NCBI GenBank assembly: GCA_016490735.1
Contig: JAEMWC010000265.1
Span: 541,001 to 605,000, forward strand
Source: Pachyseris speciosa
Taxonomy: Eukaryota > Cnidaria > Anthozoa > Scleractinia > Pachyseridae
Length of the DNA: 64,000 bases
Direction of reading: 5' to 3'
The position numbers and the translations under genes were made by a program. The notes under the pieces were generated by a model. The model was not told where the DNA came from. It saw only the letters and a list, made by a program, of their open reading frames with translations, and did no database searches. How positions within the stretch are numbered: position 1 is the first letter of the stretch; every line of letters starts with the position of its first letter. Shown piece by piece: positions 53,340-64,000 of the stretch.

Positions 53340-54660
53340 GAGAGACCTCTGCAAAACAGCACTCTCGAGCTCAATTTGATGTACATTATAATAATGATGA
53401 GTATTACACTCAGGGATAGGGTTAACTAGACATGGGGAAGGGGGAAACTCCCTTTTGAAGGATTAGACCTATTTAGTATGGGGAGGGGCAAGGCTGTTTA
53501 GGGTTAGCTAATTTAGGGGAAGGGAACGTCCTGTATACGGATTAGGCCTATTTAGTTTGGGGAGGGGCAATGCTGATTAGGGTTAGTTAGTTTTGGGGAA
53601 GGGGAAACCCTGTATACGGAATAGGCCTATTGAGTTTGGGGAGGGGCAATGCTGATTAGGGTTAGTTAGTTTTGGGGAAGAAAAAACCCTGTATACGGAT
53701 TAGGCCTATTTAGTTTGGGGAGGGGCAATGCTGATTAGGGTTAGCTAATTTTGGGGAAGGGAACACCCTGGGTACGGATTAGGCCTATTCAGTTTGTGGA
53801 GGGGCAAGGCTGTTTTAGGGTTAGCTAATTTTGGGGGAGGGGGAACCCTGTATACGAATTAGGCCTATCTGATTTAGGGAAGGGGCAATGCTATTTAGGG
53901 TTAGCTAATTTTGGGGTAGGGGGAACTCTGTATACGCATTAGGCCTATTTAGTTTGGGGAGGGGCAATGCTGATTAGGGTTAGCTAATTTTGGGGGAAGG
54001 GAAACCCTGTATATGGATTAGGCCTATTTAGTTTGGGGAAAGGCAAGGCTTTTTAGGGTTAGCTAATTTTTTTTTTTTTGGGGGGGGGGGGGGAACTCTG
54101 TACAAGGATTAGGACTGGGATTAGGACTGTTTAGGTAGGGGAGGGGCAAGGCTGTTTAGGGTTAGCTAATTTTGGGGGGAGGGGGAACCCTGTATACGAA
54201 TTAGGCCTATCTGGTTTAGGGAAGGGGCAATGCTGTTTAGGGTTAGCTAATTTTGGGGAAGGGAACACCCTGTATACGGATTAGGCCTATTCAGTTTGTG
54301 GAGGGGCAAGGCCGTTTAGTGTTAGCTAATTTTGGGGGAGGGGAAATGCTGTATACGGATTAGGCCTATTAAGTTTGGGGAGGGGAAATGCTATTTAGGG
54401 TTAGCTAATTTTGGGGGAGGGGAAATCCTGTATAGGGATTAGGCCTATTTAGTTTGGGGAGGGGCAATGCTGATTAGGGTTAGTTAGTTTTGGGGAAGGG
54501 AACACCCTGTATACGGATTAGGCCTATTTAGCTTGGGGAGGGGCAATGCTGATTAGGGTTAGCTAATTTTGGGGAGGGAAAATACCTGCATACGGATTAG
54601 GCCTATTCAGTTTAGGGTAAATTAATTTAGTATAGGGGAAATGTTTGATTAGGGAGAAGT
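53340..54660 (+). repeat. G-rich minisatellite, about 79-bp unit, about 16 copies, with TTAGGG motifs
   Basis: Unit: ATTAGGCCTATTTAGTTTGG, GGAGGGGCAATGCTGATTAG, GGTTAGCTAATTTTGGGGAA, GGGAACACCCTGTATACGG. Each unit has TTAGGGTTAG, the metazoan telomere motif, plus several G4 runs on the plus strand. A G14 run with T11 is at about 54069-54093. It starts about 0.5 kb beyond the broken end of the kinase duplicate. Confidence 0.93.
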
Positions 54661-55005
54661 TGAAACTATATACGGGGTTAGCTGGCTTTGGGGAAGAGAG
54701 AACTAACGTTTATACTTCATTTCTCATAGGTAGATGTAGATTACAAAAGAAAAGAAAGGAAAAGTGAAAGAAAATTTAAATTGCAGTAAAGAAGAGTTTC
54801 CGGCCGGAGAGTTGAAAAGGATGCATCGGCACCAAGGCTCCTTGTAGCTGTGAGTCTTCAAGGGCAAAGCACAACTGAGCGAGGATGTTTCTAACCCGGT
54901 ACCAGGTCAATGCCTGACATTCTCTGTGCCGAGTCCTTGTGGAGGAAAACACGAGAGAGAAGATACGAAAGTAGTTTCTAGAGGGGTGGAAAACCAGGAG
55001 AAATG

Positions 55006-55321
55006 AACAAACTCTGGGTTACAAAACTATCCCGGCAGGGGCGTAGGCAGGCAATTTTCGACAGATAAATCAATTTGCTCCATGGGTCTACACGCGGGAT
55101 TTTGTCGCGCCAAGGGAGACCAATCGTAATCGTTGCTGCTGGAAGTGCTGTCAAAATTTATTCATTCTTTTATTTTCAACTCTGAGAATACACATTCGAT
55201 TTTATTAGCTGCTAGTAAATAACATCTGCCACGGAAACGACCCATGGAACAAATTGATTTATCTGTCGAAAACTGCCTGCCTACGCCCCTGCCGGGATAG
55301 TTTTGTAACCCAGAGTTTGTT
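55006..55321. mobile_element. foldback MITE with 83-bp arms
   Basis: AACAAACTCTGGGTTACAAA, CTATCCCGGCAGGGGCGTAG, GCAGGCAATTTTCGACAG inward, repeated as the reverse complement ending AACCCAGAGTTTGTT. Arms are nearly identical, so the element is young. The interior of about 150 bp is non-coding. Confidence 0.88.
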
Positions 55322-55468
55322 GTGTCCATGGCGGTCTGTCCCAGCATGTTGACAAACTTTATCGGGCGAGCTAGCTCGGCAAAAAACATTTCTAGCAAGA
55401 GCTGTGGTGGTAGTTTTGGCTTGAGATTGGGCTAGTGATAGGAATATTTTACATCTCTTCTCTTATCA

Positions 55469-55994
55469 TTGGGGAAAATAGGCAAGCGGGTATATTTTAA
55501 ACGTTTGTTTTCTTCGCTCCGAGCGGCTGCCAATCTGGAAGTAATGTACTGCCTTGCATTCTTATTATCGTTAGGAAACCCAAACGGCGAAAATCCGGCT
55601 AAAATCGCTAAAAACCAGCCTGAAAAACTGCTAGACAATAAAGAATACAACAGTGTATCGAGGTAAGTTGATTTTATTAAGAAAGTGTGGTATTTTCTGT
55701 TTGTTTCCCATACAAAACTTTTTATTACAGTCAGTAACACAACATCTTTACGCGTCACCTTTGTTGAGCTTGGGACGCCTGTGGGATGTCTGGAAATTCT
55801 TTGCCGACGGTGGGGTGAACAGTTAGATCGTATAGGTTAAAGTGCTCAAATGCCTAATAGGTCGAGATGACACTTCTGGAGCAAACTTAGGGTCAAAGGA
55901 GAATGGAAAATGGTTGAAAGGATTGTAGAAGATGTGCTACTGCACGTCAGGCGAACACATGTACAGCAAAGTCAAGATTCCGTTCCGAGGTAAG
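55469..55994 (+). other. possible 5' exons of an unknown plus-strand gene
   Basis: A frame from 55469 contains MYCLAFLLSLGNPNGENPAK then LLDNKEYNSVS and meets a GTAAGT donor at 55663. A second frame with a good start context (AAAATGG, about 55911) reads MVERIVEDVLLHVRRTHVQQ, SQDSVP to a GTAAGC donor. The two do not join in one frame by the obvious sites and no downstream exon was found; both may be chance. Confidence 0.2.
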
Positions 55995-56689
55995 CCCAAA
56001 TGCTGGGAAAACCATGGTATTTATTAGTAATCTCAATAAGAACAGAATAATTTAAGTTTATTGAAAAGAAAATTTCGCCCGTAACGCAATAAAGTAATAT
56101 TGCAGCGTTAAGGCGTGAAAGAGTGTACTTACAATGAAATTTACTAAGCGTTGAAAATAGTAAAATTACTGTAACGAAGACTCAAGTTTAAGCTTAAGTT
56201 CACAAGCTTGTCTTAAAAATAAAATTGTATGCAGTTAAAGGCTTATATGTAAATTTCTCACAAACAGACCAGCCACAGTCCAATGATAAGATATTGTAGT
56301 GCAAATACAACGGAAATAATTTGCACAAGGTGATACAAAAATTACGTGAACTCTGCTTAACGAAAGGTATCTGCATCTTATCTTTGTTACCGCTAAAAAT
56401 ACAAAAAAGTTTTGACACTAATATTAACGATTGTGTTAGAAGTAAGACAAAAATGAAACAATTTGATAATTGATCAGATCTGGATCTTAATGCTTAAAAA
56501 TTTATGAAATACGAGACGCTGTTATTTACAAATTTATTGCTTTGAAACATCAGAAGATGAAATAATTTAATACTTGATATAATCATACAATGGTAAGGCT
56601 AGTTAGAATGGGAAGTGGTAGCAAGAACCAACTTGTTGTGTAGTGTTTTGTTTGTAAGTAGCAGTGTGTGGAGTTTGGTAGAGTTGCAG

Positions 56690-59191
56690 TAAGCTTTAGA
56701 AAGTTTGGGGATATGATGTGTGTGATATTTTTGTAGAATTTTTTTGTACGATTTTGTCTGTGCGGATGTGTTTGTTGTATTTTGTCCGGTAGTAAATTGT
56801 CATGTTATTGTTGTTGTTATTTTTTTGTTGTAGTCTTTTGGTTTTCAGTTGTTTGTTTGTACAAAAAGAAAGCCAAGGGAAAGAAAAGTCAGTGATCAGT
56901 TTGTCAGGGTAGTCTAGTTTGTTTAGTCTAAGTCGAAAAAGGTTGTTGATGTGTTTGTAATCGTCTATCGTCTTGGACAGTCGACTGTGGCGGGTTGTTT
57001 CCGTCTTGATTATGCCAGAAAAAATGTGACGTGGATGATTGGATGAGAAATGAGGGTACATGTATTTGTGGTGTGGTTTTTGAAAAACATGATAATGAAC
57101 TTTGTGATACCTGATAGTATGGTGGTTTAGTGAGATGGTCAGGTCTAGATAGTTGACGGAGTGCGAGCTGGATGAGAAAGTGATTGGAATTTGTGTGGGA
57201 TAAGCTGCACAAAGTTTAGTAATTATGTCATTAATATTAGCTTTGTTAGTAAGCATAAACCCATCATCTATGTAGCGGCAAAAAATAAAAATGCTGTTAG
57301 GGTTACAGTTATGGTTAGTAAAAAAACAGAACTCGCTTAAAAGCAAAACAGGGTCAGCAATTTGGCGGCTGTGGTAACTTCCCATAGCGACGCCTTTAAT
57401 CTGTTGAAAAACAGAATTGCCAACCTTGAAGAAATTACGTTGCTTAATAAAATTGTTAAGGTTTAGCAAATAGTCCCTATAAAGATTAGGCAAATTAAGT
57501 AGCTTGCAGCTGGTGATGATGGCTTGTATGGTGTCGTGATATGAAATGTTGGTGTATAATGAAGTGAAGTCGAATGTAGTAAGTGAGTAGTTGTCAATGT
57601 CACGCTGTAATGTTAATGTTTTGCAGTTTATCTGTTAGGTCAGTTGAGTTGTAAATCAAAGGAAAAGGGATGTTGTTTGTGTCAAAAAAAGTTTTCAGTT
57701 GTAAAATGATATTGTCAAGTTCTTGTCCAAGTAGTCGAGAGGGGTTAGAAGTAATCCATGAGTGTGCAGTAATAATAGGTCGTCCAGTAAGTTTAGTCAT
57801 GTTAGATGGGGAGGCAGTTTGTTCTAGTTTGTGTACTTTTGGTAAGAGTTTCTCAAAAGGTAATTGTAGGAGTTTTTCGTTGGTACAGCATAATAGGTGC
57901 CGTTTTTGTGGGTCTGTCAAAAATCTGTTTTAAATCTTGACGTTAGTTTTTTCAGTAGGGAGTTGGAGCGTTTGGTTAAAGTTGTCAAATTAAAATTGTC
58001 AATACATCGGTATGTCTCTTTGTCAGAAAGCTGTCTGTCATATTCAGTTGTATACCATGAGATGGGTAAAAGTGCCCATCCCATGTTTTTGTCGGTCATT
58101 GTCAATATAACATCGTTATTGTCTTGTAGGTGTTGGATGTAAGTTGTTTGATGTGTGTGCAATAGTGTTTGCAAGTTTGTAGGTTGTAAGAATTGTTTGG
58201 TGTACGCAGTTGTGTTGTGGACATAATCGACAATGTGCAAGTTGAAATGTGGTTTGTTAAGTTCTTGCTTGAGTAATGTGTGCGGTTTTTGGTTAGGATA
58301 GGGTTTAAAACGATGATTAATTTTATGAGTTTTTTGTTTGCCAGTAGAAGAGTTCTGTTTCTTGATAACGGTACAGAGTGCTTGGTTGACTTCAGAGGTA
58401 ATGGAGGTTTGTAAGGATCTTGAGTTGGAAGTAGTGAGGGTGGGAATGAAATTAGTGCCTTTGTTAACTAGGTTTTTGAGTTCTTGTGGAAGATCAGAAT
58501 TAGTAAAATTATGTATCTTGTCGAGGTTGCTGAGCTTTTGTTGTTCTTGCACAATTTGCTGTTTGCGTAGGAGTTTTTCTTGAGATTCCAGGATGTTAGC
58601 TAGGTTATCAGGGCAGAGCGAGTAGCGTTGACGAAAGTAAGTGTACTTGAAAGTTCGGAGATTAGAGTTGAGATTGTTGAGTCTTTTTTGAAGAATGTGT
58701 CCATGGTTGCGGTTAATCTTGATTAATTTTGTAGTCTTGATCTTGTGGTCTTTAAGTTCTGAGTTTTTTAAGGAATCGATCCGTTTTTGAAGCTGCTGAT
58801 TTTCTTGTTTTAAGGTTGTAATAGAGTTTTCAATTTCAGATGTAGTTGATGAAGCGCTAGTAGATGTGGTGGTAGATTTGATAGAAGATTGCTTGTTTTT
58901 GAAGGTGGAAGTTAAAAGTGGGGCTTGTAAATTGAGAATTAAGGCTTGGTTCTACTCTTGGATGGAATGAACTCTGTGTATGGTGAAGAGTTTCTTTTTC
59001 TGTTGTAGTTTGAGAAGTGGAGTCCTTAACACTTTCCAGGTCCCTTGGCGTTTTGTAGAAGTTCTCTTGAAAGGTCGTTTTTGCTGCTTGTTCAGGTTCT
59101 TTGCTTTCTTCTTTTGGCGGTACTTTGCTTTTCGTCGTCTATTTTCATTTTTCTTGGTACCAATGGCATGATTACCAGTATGTCTAGTCAT
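56690..59191 (-). pseudogene. Penelope-type reverse transcriptase element, decayed
   Basis: Read right to left: a basic N-terminus (KKNENRRRKAKYRQKKKAKN), a coiled region (ITTLKQENQQLQKRIDSLKN), then ILTMTDKNMGWALLPISWYT, LPKVHKLEQT...GRPIITAHSW, LTTFDFTSLYTNISYHDTI, IKGVAMGSYHSRQIADPVLL, and the catalytic CRYIDDGFM. KxHK, GRPI, FTSLYTNI, G.AMGS and YIDD are the RT motifs in Penelope order. At least three frame changes or stops (near 58950, 57920 and 57600) disable it. No GIY-YIG domain was seen downstream, so it may belong to an endonuclease-lacking or 3'-truncated lineage. Confidence 0.8.
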
Positions 59192-59477
59192 ATTTTCTAA
59201 AATAATGATGGAGAAGGATGTGGAGTCATAAATATTTTGATAATTTTATTTGGGGATAAAGAATGGGATTTGCTATAAGTCAATTAATCTAACCCATATA
59301 CTTAAAAGGACTAAGCCGTCCAGGTATAGTTAAAAATGGACTGATAACAGGATATAAAATGGTCTAAATGAAAATGTACAAAGTTAAACATAAAGCAGAC
59401 TAAGAGAGGATGGACAATAAATGTTGTATAAGATTTAAGTTATCATCAGTGATCGGGATCTTGGGACAGTATACAAA

Positions 59478-59662
59478 GTGTGAATGATATATATATATGA
59501 AATAAGTTATATACGAACTGCGCAAATGAAATCAAATGAAGGATGATCGTCGCAGTTGTGAACGCAATTTATGTAATTGCGTAAAGAAGCCTAAAAAAAG
59601 TTCCGGACTTTAACGGGGTTTGAACCCGTGACCTCGCGATACCGCTGCGATGCTCTAACCAA
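59478..59662 (-). mobile_element. SINE copy, truncated by a LINE tail
   Basis: Same family as 16486-17046: GTGTGAATGATATATATATG, AATTGCG, then B box (GGTTTGAACCC) and GATGCTCTAACCAA. The tRNA head stops inside the A box, where the (TAA)n tail of the LINE at 59663 begins. Confidence 0.8.
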
Positions 59663-59683
59663 TAATAATAATAATAATAATAA

Positions 59684-59721
<38 letters not shown>

Positions 59722-60530
59722 TAATTTATTTCTTATTAGGCGCAAATTAATATCTGAATATGATCAAATGCACCTTACAACTCTACCTATGATGATTACA
59801 TTAAATTATACTTAGGAATACCTGAAATTTATAATCTAAAAAGTAGTCAATCTAACTATATCAGGAAAAAGCCTTCCTAAATAAATAAGTCTTTATTGTT
59901 CGTTTAAAAACCAAAAAGTTATTGATGTCTCTGACACTTGCTGGCAGACTGTTCCACAATGCAGGGGCAGCTATTTGGAATGGTTTTCTTTGTTTTTCCC
60001 ATGGGCAGCTGCAATAGTAGTTCTTCAGAAGAACGAAGCTGGTATTTATATTTCTCCTTTAATCAAACTAGATTGCAGATATAGGACGGCGCAAGTTGAT
60101 ATAATGCTTTAAACGTTAAAACTAAGATTTTAAACTCGATACGATAGGTAACGGGTAGCCAATGCAAAGAAAATAAGACGGGTGTAATATGATTAAACCT
60201 CGGTGTTGAGCACACGAGCCGGGCAGCACTATTTTGAATGCGTTGTAACTTACTCATGTGTACCGCGGGAACTCTATAAAGAAGACTATTACAGTAATCT
60301 AAGCGGCCTATAACACTGGAGTGAACAAGCGTTTGTGTGGCATCATTGGTCAGGCACTTTCTGATCCGCCTTATATTGCCAATATGAAAAGACGCAGCTT
60401 TACATTGCCATGATAGTTTGATCGTTATGAGGTAATATAACAACATTAAAGTAAATGAGAAAAAGTTGCGATGCACATTCATTACAAAGGGTGAATCGGT
60501 CTGCAATAGAAAACCGCCCAGTGATCAACT
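59663..60530 (-). mobile_element. CR1-like LINE, 3' part, with (TTA)n tail
   Basis: Minus-strand frame 60506-60063 reads WQCKAASFHIGNIRRIRKCL, TNDATQTLVHSSVIGRLDYC, NSLLYRVPAVHMSKLQRIQN, SAARLVCSTPRFNHITPVLF, SLHWLPVTYRIEFKILVLTF. SRLDYCNSLL, L..LQ..QN.AAR and LHWLPV..RI.FK are the classic CR1 ORF2 C-terminus. The last part (ALWNSLPASV...) is out of frame toward 59940. The tail is (TAA)n on the plus strand at 59663-59720. Confidence 0.88.
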
Positions 60531-60539
60531 TATGAATCA

Positions 60540-62635
60540 AACCTCCTTGTTGTTACAACCAATGTATTGTCGTTGAAAACAAATGAGTCTCATTTTCCCG
60601 TCGGCCAAGGTACATCCTTTCAAGGCCCAACATAAATTTCCCACTTAAAAATGCAAGGTGACCCACAAAATAACACGCAAACACGAATCGACTGAAAAAG
60701 AGTGGAAGCTTTAATCTCCCTACTTTATGTTGCCTTGTCACTTTTTATTATCTACGCGCTTCTTTCCTATTGTGTGTGTGTGTGTGTTTTTTTTCCAGCC
60801 AAGATCTTGTGGCAGGCACGGTCACCGCCGTATTGGCATGCCCAAAAGATTTTTATATGAACTACAGATATCATTAAGATAAAATTAATGTTTCTTTCTC
60901 CACATGGTTTGAAAGGCATTGACGCATTTCTTAAATTTGTTTAGCAAAAGAATAGAAAAAGGATACGGAAAAGCTCTGGATGTAATCGTCATACAATGCA
61001 AATATACCAAGAAACTATTTTTTCCATAATGACCTTTAAATAAAATAATCTGTATTGGGGTATATTGGGCCAGATTGACCTGTCTGAATTAACTTATTTA
61101 CTTAGGTTATCCAAGGAAATAAAAAGTGACAACTAAATTGTCGCAGTTTGAATCAACCGCATCATACGCTGGAGTATAAGTTAGGGAGATTATCGAATTC
61201 AATGTTTCAACCAACCTCGTTCCCAGGGTCCTCTCTCTTCCTCCCTCCAGAAAGTACCCTGGTTGCGTTTGGTCACCTGTCTGCTAGATGTTTGAGGATT
61301 CCAGAAAAATAATTGAAGAGAGGGAAAGGAAAGTTAAAGTTTGTCTTCATTAAGTCGAGGACCCACCCTCTGTGCGGACATGAACACGTCGCAAGCCGCA
61401 ACCAGGGTACTTTCTCGAGGAAGGAAGAGAAAGACTCTGGGAATGAGGTTCTGTTTTGGCCGTACTTTCTTACGTGCTCATTCATGTGCTGCTTCAATGT
61501 GGCCGCCTAGTTTTCTCAGTGTAGGATCCCTTTGACAGCAAACGGCAACAACTAATCACTTCAACACTATTTACGTGCACGTGCCTCTCCCTGTTTCCTT
61601 TTAGTTAAGAAGCTTGTTCTTAACGAAAACCTCAAGAATTGTTCTGCGTGGTTTCTATCAATTCCTTTTAGAAAAAGGCGACAAGAATCCGTCCGGCGTT
61701 TGCCGTAAACACAATGCTGGATCTCTCTAATATATTAAGAAATACACGAATTAAATTCTAATCGATCCTCTGTCATACAAAGGAGGAGGAGAAGGGAGGA
61801 TGTCACCCTCTTTAATTAACAAAGGGATTTTATGTTTGCGAAGGATTCATTTTTCCACGGCAACTGAATCTTGATAGGCATCGATTTCAAGAAAAGAAGA
61901 ACTTCTATGTTTTTTTTCTTTGTTCTCTCAACTTTTATCGACTTGGGGATATCGACTTGGGACTTTTATCGACTTGGGACTTCCAGAGTGAGTCTCGCCA
62001 GGGGGCTTTATGAATATATTACGTCATATGACGTCATCATGTCCATTTGGCCACCTCAAATGAAATTAAAATAGAAGGAAGCGTCAAGGGAGCTCCAACC
62101 ACCCTCTCCTCCCGGCTCACACACGTTCTGCTGGACAAAGGTATCATTATGCGTTCGCGGTGTGTTTGGGTTATCACACTGAAATAGCGCGCACATCTCT
62201 AAACAAGATACTCGACTCCATATAACCTTCCTGCACGTGTATTAATTAAGAGCTGGCAAGTCCATTAACGGTATTTCGACACTTCTGTTCCATCTCATCG
62301 CACCACCCTCTTTAGACAGACATTTCCTGGAAGAAACAAAGACATAAGCAACCGCTAGGTCAGAAAGAACACTTTTTCCAATACTGTCATCAAAAGCCAG
62401 ATTAAGATAAACCCATAGGCCAAAGTATACCTTCGGTGTAACACAAATATATGTGGACGTTGCTTTCTCTCTAAGCTTTCACGCTACTTCTCCACATTTT
62501 TCGCATTCACATCTTGCGACGTAAGTACAACACTAAGCACTTACGTTTATGAAACAGTAGCCATAGTGAGCTCGTCATACCACGGGAATAATAGGGAAAA
62601 TAAGATAAAGTAGTATAAGATTTAAGTAAACTTAC
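60540..62635. other. non-coding region with one foldback
   Basis: No gene recognised. A (TG)n tract lies at 60772-60788. The foldback at 61208-61452 is listed separately. Open frames there arise from the foldback arms. Confidence 0.45.
61208..61452. repeat. foldback repeat, about 58-bp arms
   Basis: CCAACCTCGTTCCCAGGGTC onward (61211) is repeated in reverse near 61395-61450 (CGCAACCAGGGTACTTTCTC ... CTGGGAATGAGGTT). MITE-like. Confidence 0.75.
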
Positions 62636-62660
62636 TTTTCAGCGACCGTACCATTGAGAT
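62636..62660 (-). other. possible micro-exon
   Basis: 25 nt (ATCTCAATGGTACGG onward) between a strong acceptor (TTTTTATTTTTCAG) and a GTAAGT donor on the minus strand. No neighbours to fix a frame. It could be an upstream exon of a gene entering from the right. Confidence 0.2.
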
Positions 62661-62710
62661 CTGAAAAATAAAAAAATGAAGAATGTCAAAATACCTGGTT
62701 GTTATACATA

Positions 62711-63271
62711 CAGTCAAACCTCTATTAAGTGGTCACCCTCTATTAAATGGACACCTATCAAATTCCAAAAAAGTGGTCCCCTTATTCATTGTAAATTTGA
62801 CCTCTGTTAAGCGGACGCGGACACCATTTAGAATTACCAATTGGCTAATTTTATTGTATTTCACCTCTATTAAGCAGTCACTTTGTCAATAACAATGAGA
62901 TATTTTGACACCACGAACAATGTCCAGTTTCTTTTAACAGCTCATCAAACACAAGAAAGGATTAGCAACTCTTGACATAACATAATATACATATCATCAG
63001 CACAAGAGTGGTTCATGCTGAATGGCAAAACTGTACGTTGTCAATGTGGTTTACAAGCAAAGACGATTGCCAAAGCACAACATTAGTGCTATAGGCGTGA
63101 ACTTCCTTGAGCATGCAATTACTTGATGGTCTTCTCATATTTTGTGTTACTGTTGTTGTTAACCGATGCAATATACTGTACACATGCTACATTTTTACCA
63201 TATTACGCACTACAGTTTAAGCGGTCACTTTGTTCTTTCCCTAGGGTTACCGGTTAGTAAAGGTTTGACTG
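62711..63271. mobile_element. mariner/Tc1-type MITE
   Basis: Left end CAGTCAAACCT and right end AGGTTTGACTG, both next to TA. The interior repeats CTCTATTAAG(T/C)GG-type subterminal motifs (62720, 62741, 62806, 62862). The TA target and CAG..CTG ends fit mariner/Tc1. No transposase. Confidence 0.8.
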
Positions 63272-63662
63272 TAATGAAGTAATGCATTCAGCTTGAAACC
63301 TAAAAGGAGGGGAGGAGGCACTCTGTGCACACGCTCTACTTTCAACACTAATAATTGTCTTCAAATTTGTTTTGAACGAACAGAAGTGAAATTCTTTCTT
63401 TTTGGAAATAAATATTTATTTGGCAAGAACTTGGTATGACTTTTGATTGGTCACGGGGTTCTATGCGTCCATAGCAACGAGATTTTGAGAGCCATGCTTT
63501 TCAAAATTTGAATTTTGCTGTCAGAATATTTACATTTTACATCATTATAGTAATTTTTGATTGGTTTTGATCAATTTTTAGTCATTTCATAATGAGTTTG
63601 CGATACCTCCAGACCCAAGGTGCTTAAAAACGTTGATTTTCCACATAGTGACCATAATTATG

Positions 63663-63941
63663 TAATGTTCAATAAATTCGCAATCCGTGTTTTATCAAGT
63701 TTAAAACACGAGGCGCAGCTGAGTGTTTAGGATTTGATAAAACACGAATTGCGAATTTATTGAATGGCTAAAAAGCTTAGCTGTACATTTATTCATTCTT
63801 AAACTTAAATTTAGATTTTGGGTTAAAAAATCGGATGTAAAATTTAGCCGTGTCTTTATCAGATGTAAAGGCACTCATTAAAAATTAATTTCTTTTGTAT
63901 TTTCTTCATCAATTATTAATGAGTTTTTTAAAGTTATATTT
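63663..63941 (+). mobile_element. dispersed foldback repeat, copy 4
   Basis: Best preserved copy: AATAAATTCGCAATCCGTGT, TTTATCAAGTTTAAAACACG and TTGATAAAACACGAATTGCG form a hairpin of about 38-bp arms. Then TTAGATTTTGGGTT and a second hairpin CTCATTAAAAATTAATTTC / TTATTAATGAG. Confidence 0.78.
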
Positions 63942-64000
63942 TAGGTAAAGCAAGTGAGGACTGTAATGGCTTGTTTTGAGTATGATTTAGGTTTATTCCG

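Noticed and set aside
57670..59171. Plus-strand frames opposite the Penelope reverse transcriptase
   Set aside because: They are shadows of the minus-strand RT reading and show no domain of their own.

Overview
The window is eukaryotic DNA from an animal, most likely an anthozoan cnidarian and probably a stony coral. The evidence is AT-rich sequence, many short phase-1 exons split by introns of hundreds of bases, Ig, fibronectin III (FN3) and tyrosine-kinase exons, and a dense load of Penelope-like elements, CR1/L2-like LINE tails, tRNA-derived SINEs, MITEs and hammerhead-ribozyme retrozymes typical of coral genomes. The exact species is not visible.

Two genes can be reconstructed, both on the minus strand. 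The larger (36024 down to 18112, about 20 exons, about 1,054 codons after one repair) encodes a receptor tyrosine kinase: signal peptide, three Ig domains, three FN3 domains, one membrane span, a split-type kinase with all catalytic motifs, and a C-tail with three overlapping pYxN motifs. The smaller (6332 down to 2857, five exons found) encodes a cell-surface Ig protein with four Ig domains, one membrane span and a 16-residue basic tail ending in YENV. Each has one single-base reading-frame break next to a short homopolymer, so assembly error or allelic damage must be considered. A third block (52429 down to 50300) is a truncated duplicate of the last five kinase exons, lacking the catalytic loop.

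Layout: 1-1046, end of a Penelope-like element with GIY-YIG domain and a hammerhead ribozyme. 1.2-2.9 kb, SINE and foldback. 2.9-6.3 kb, Ig gene. 6.3-18 kb, no recognised multi-exon gene, but an orphan signal-peptide exon on the plus strand (9972), a broken chromodomain, a piggyBac-type MITE, another TIR element and tandem SINEs. 18-36 kb, kinase gene with introns full of mobile DNA, including two hammerhead retrozymes with 13-bp target duplications. 37-42 kb, degenerate LINE and long satellite arrays split by a Harbinger-like MITE. 42-50 kb, repeats and a Penelope remnant. 50-53 kb, truncated kinase duplicate. 53.3-54.7 kb, G-rich minisatellite carrying TTAGGG. 55-64 kb, foldbacks, a decayed Penelope-type reverse transcriptase, a LINE tail and a mariner-type MITE.

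The most notable content is the set of three intact-looking hammerhead ribozymes (820-888, 22584-22664, 27275-27355), and a kinase gene plus its broken copy whose tails differ in docking motifs. Function is inferred from sequence motifs only.
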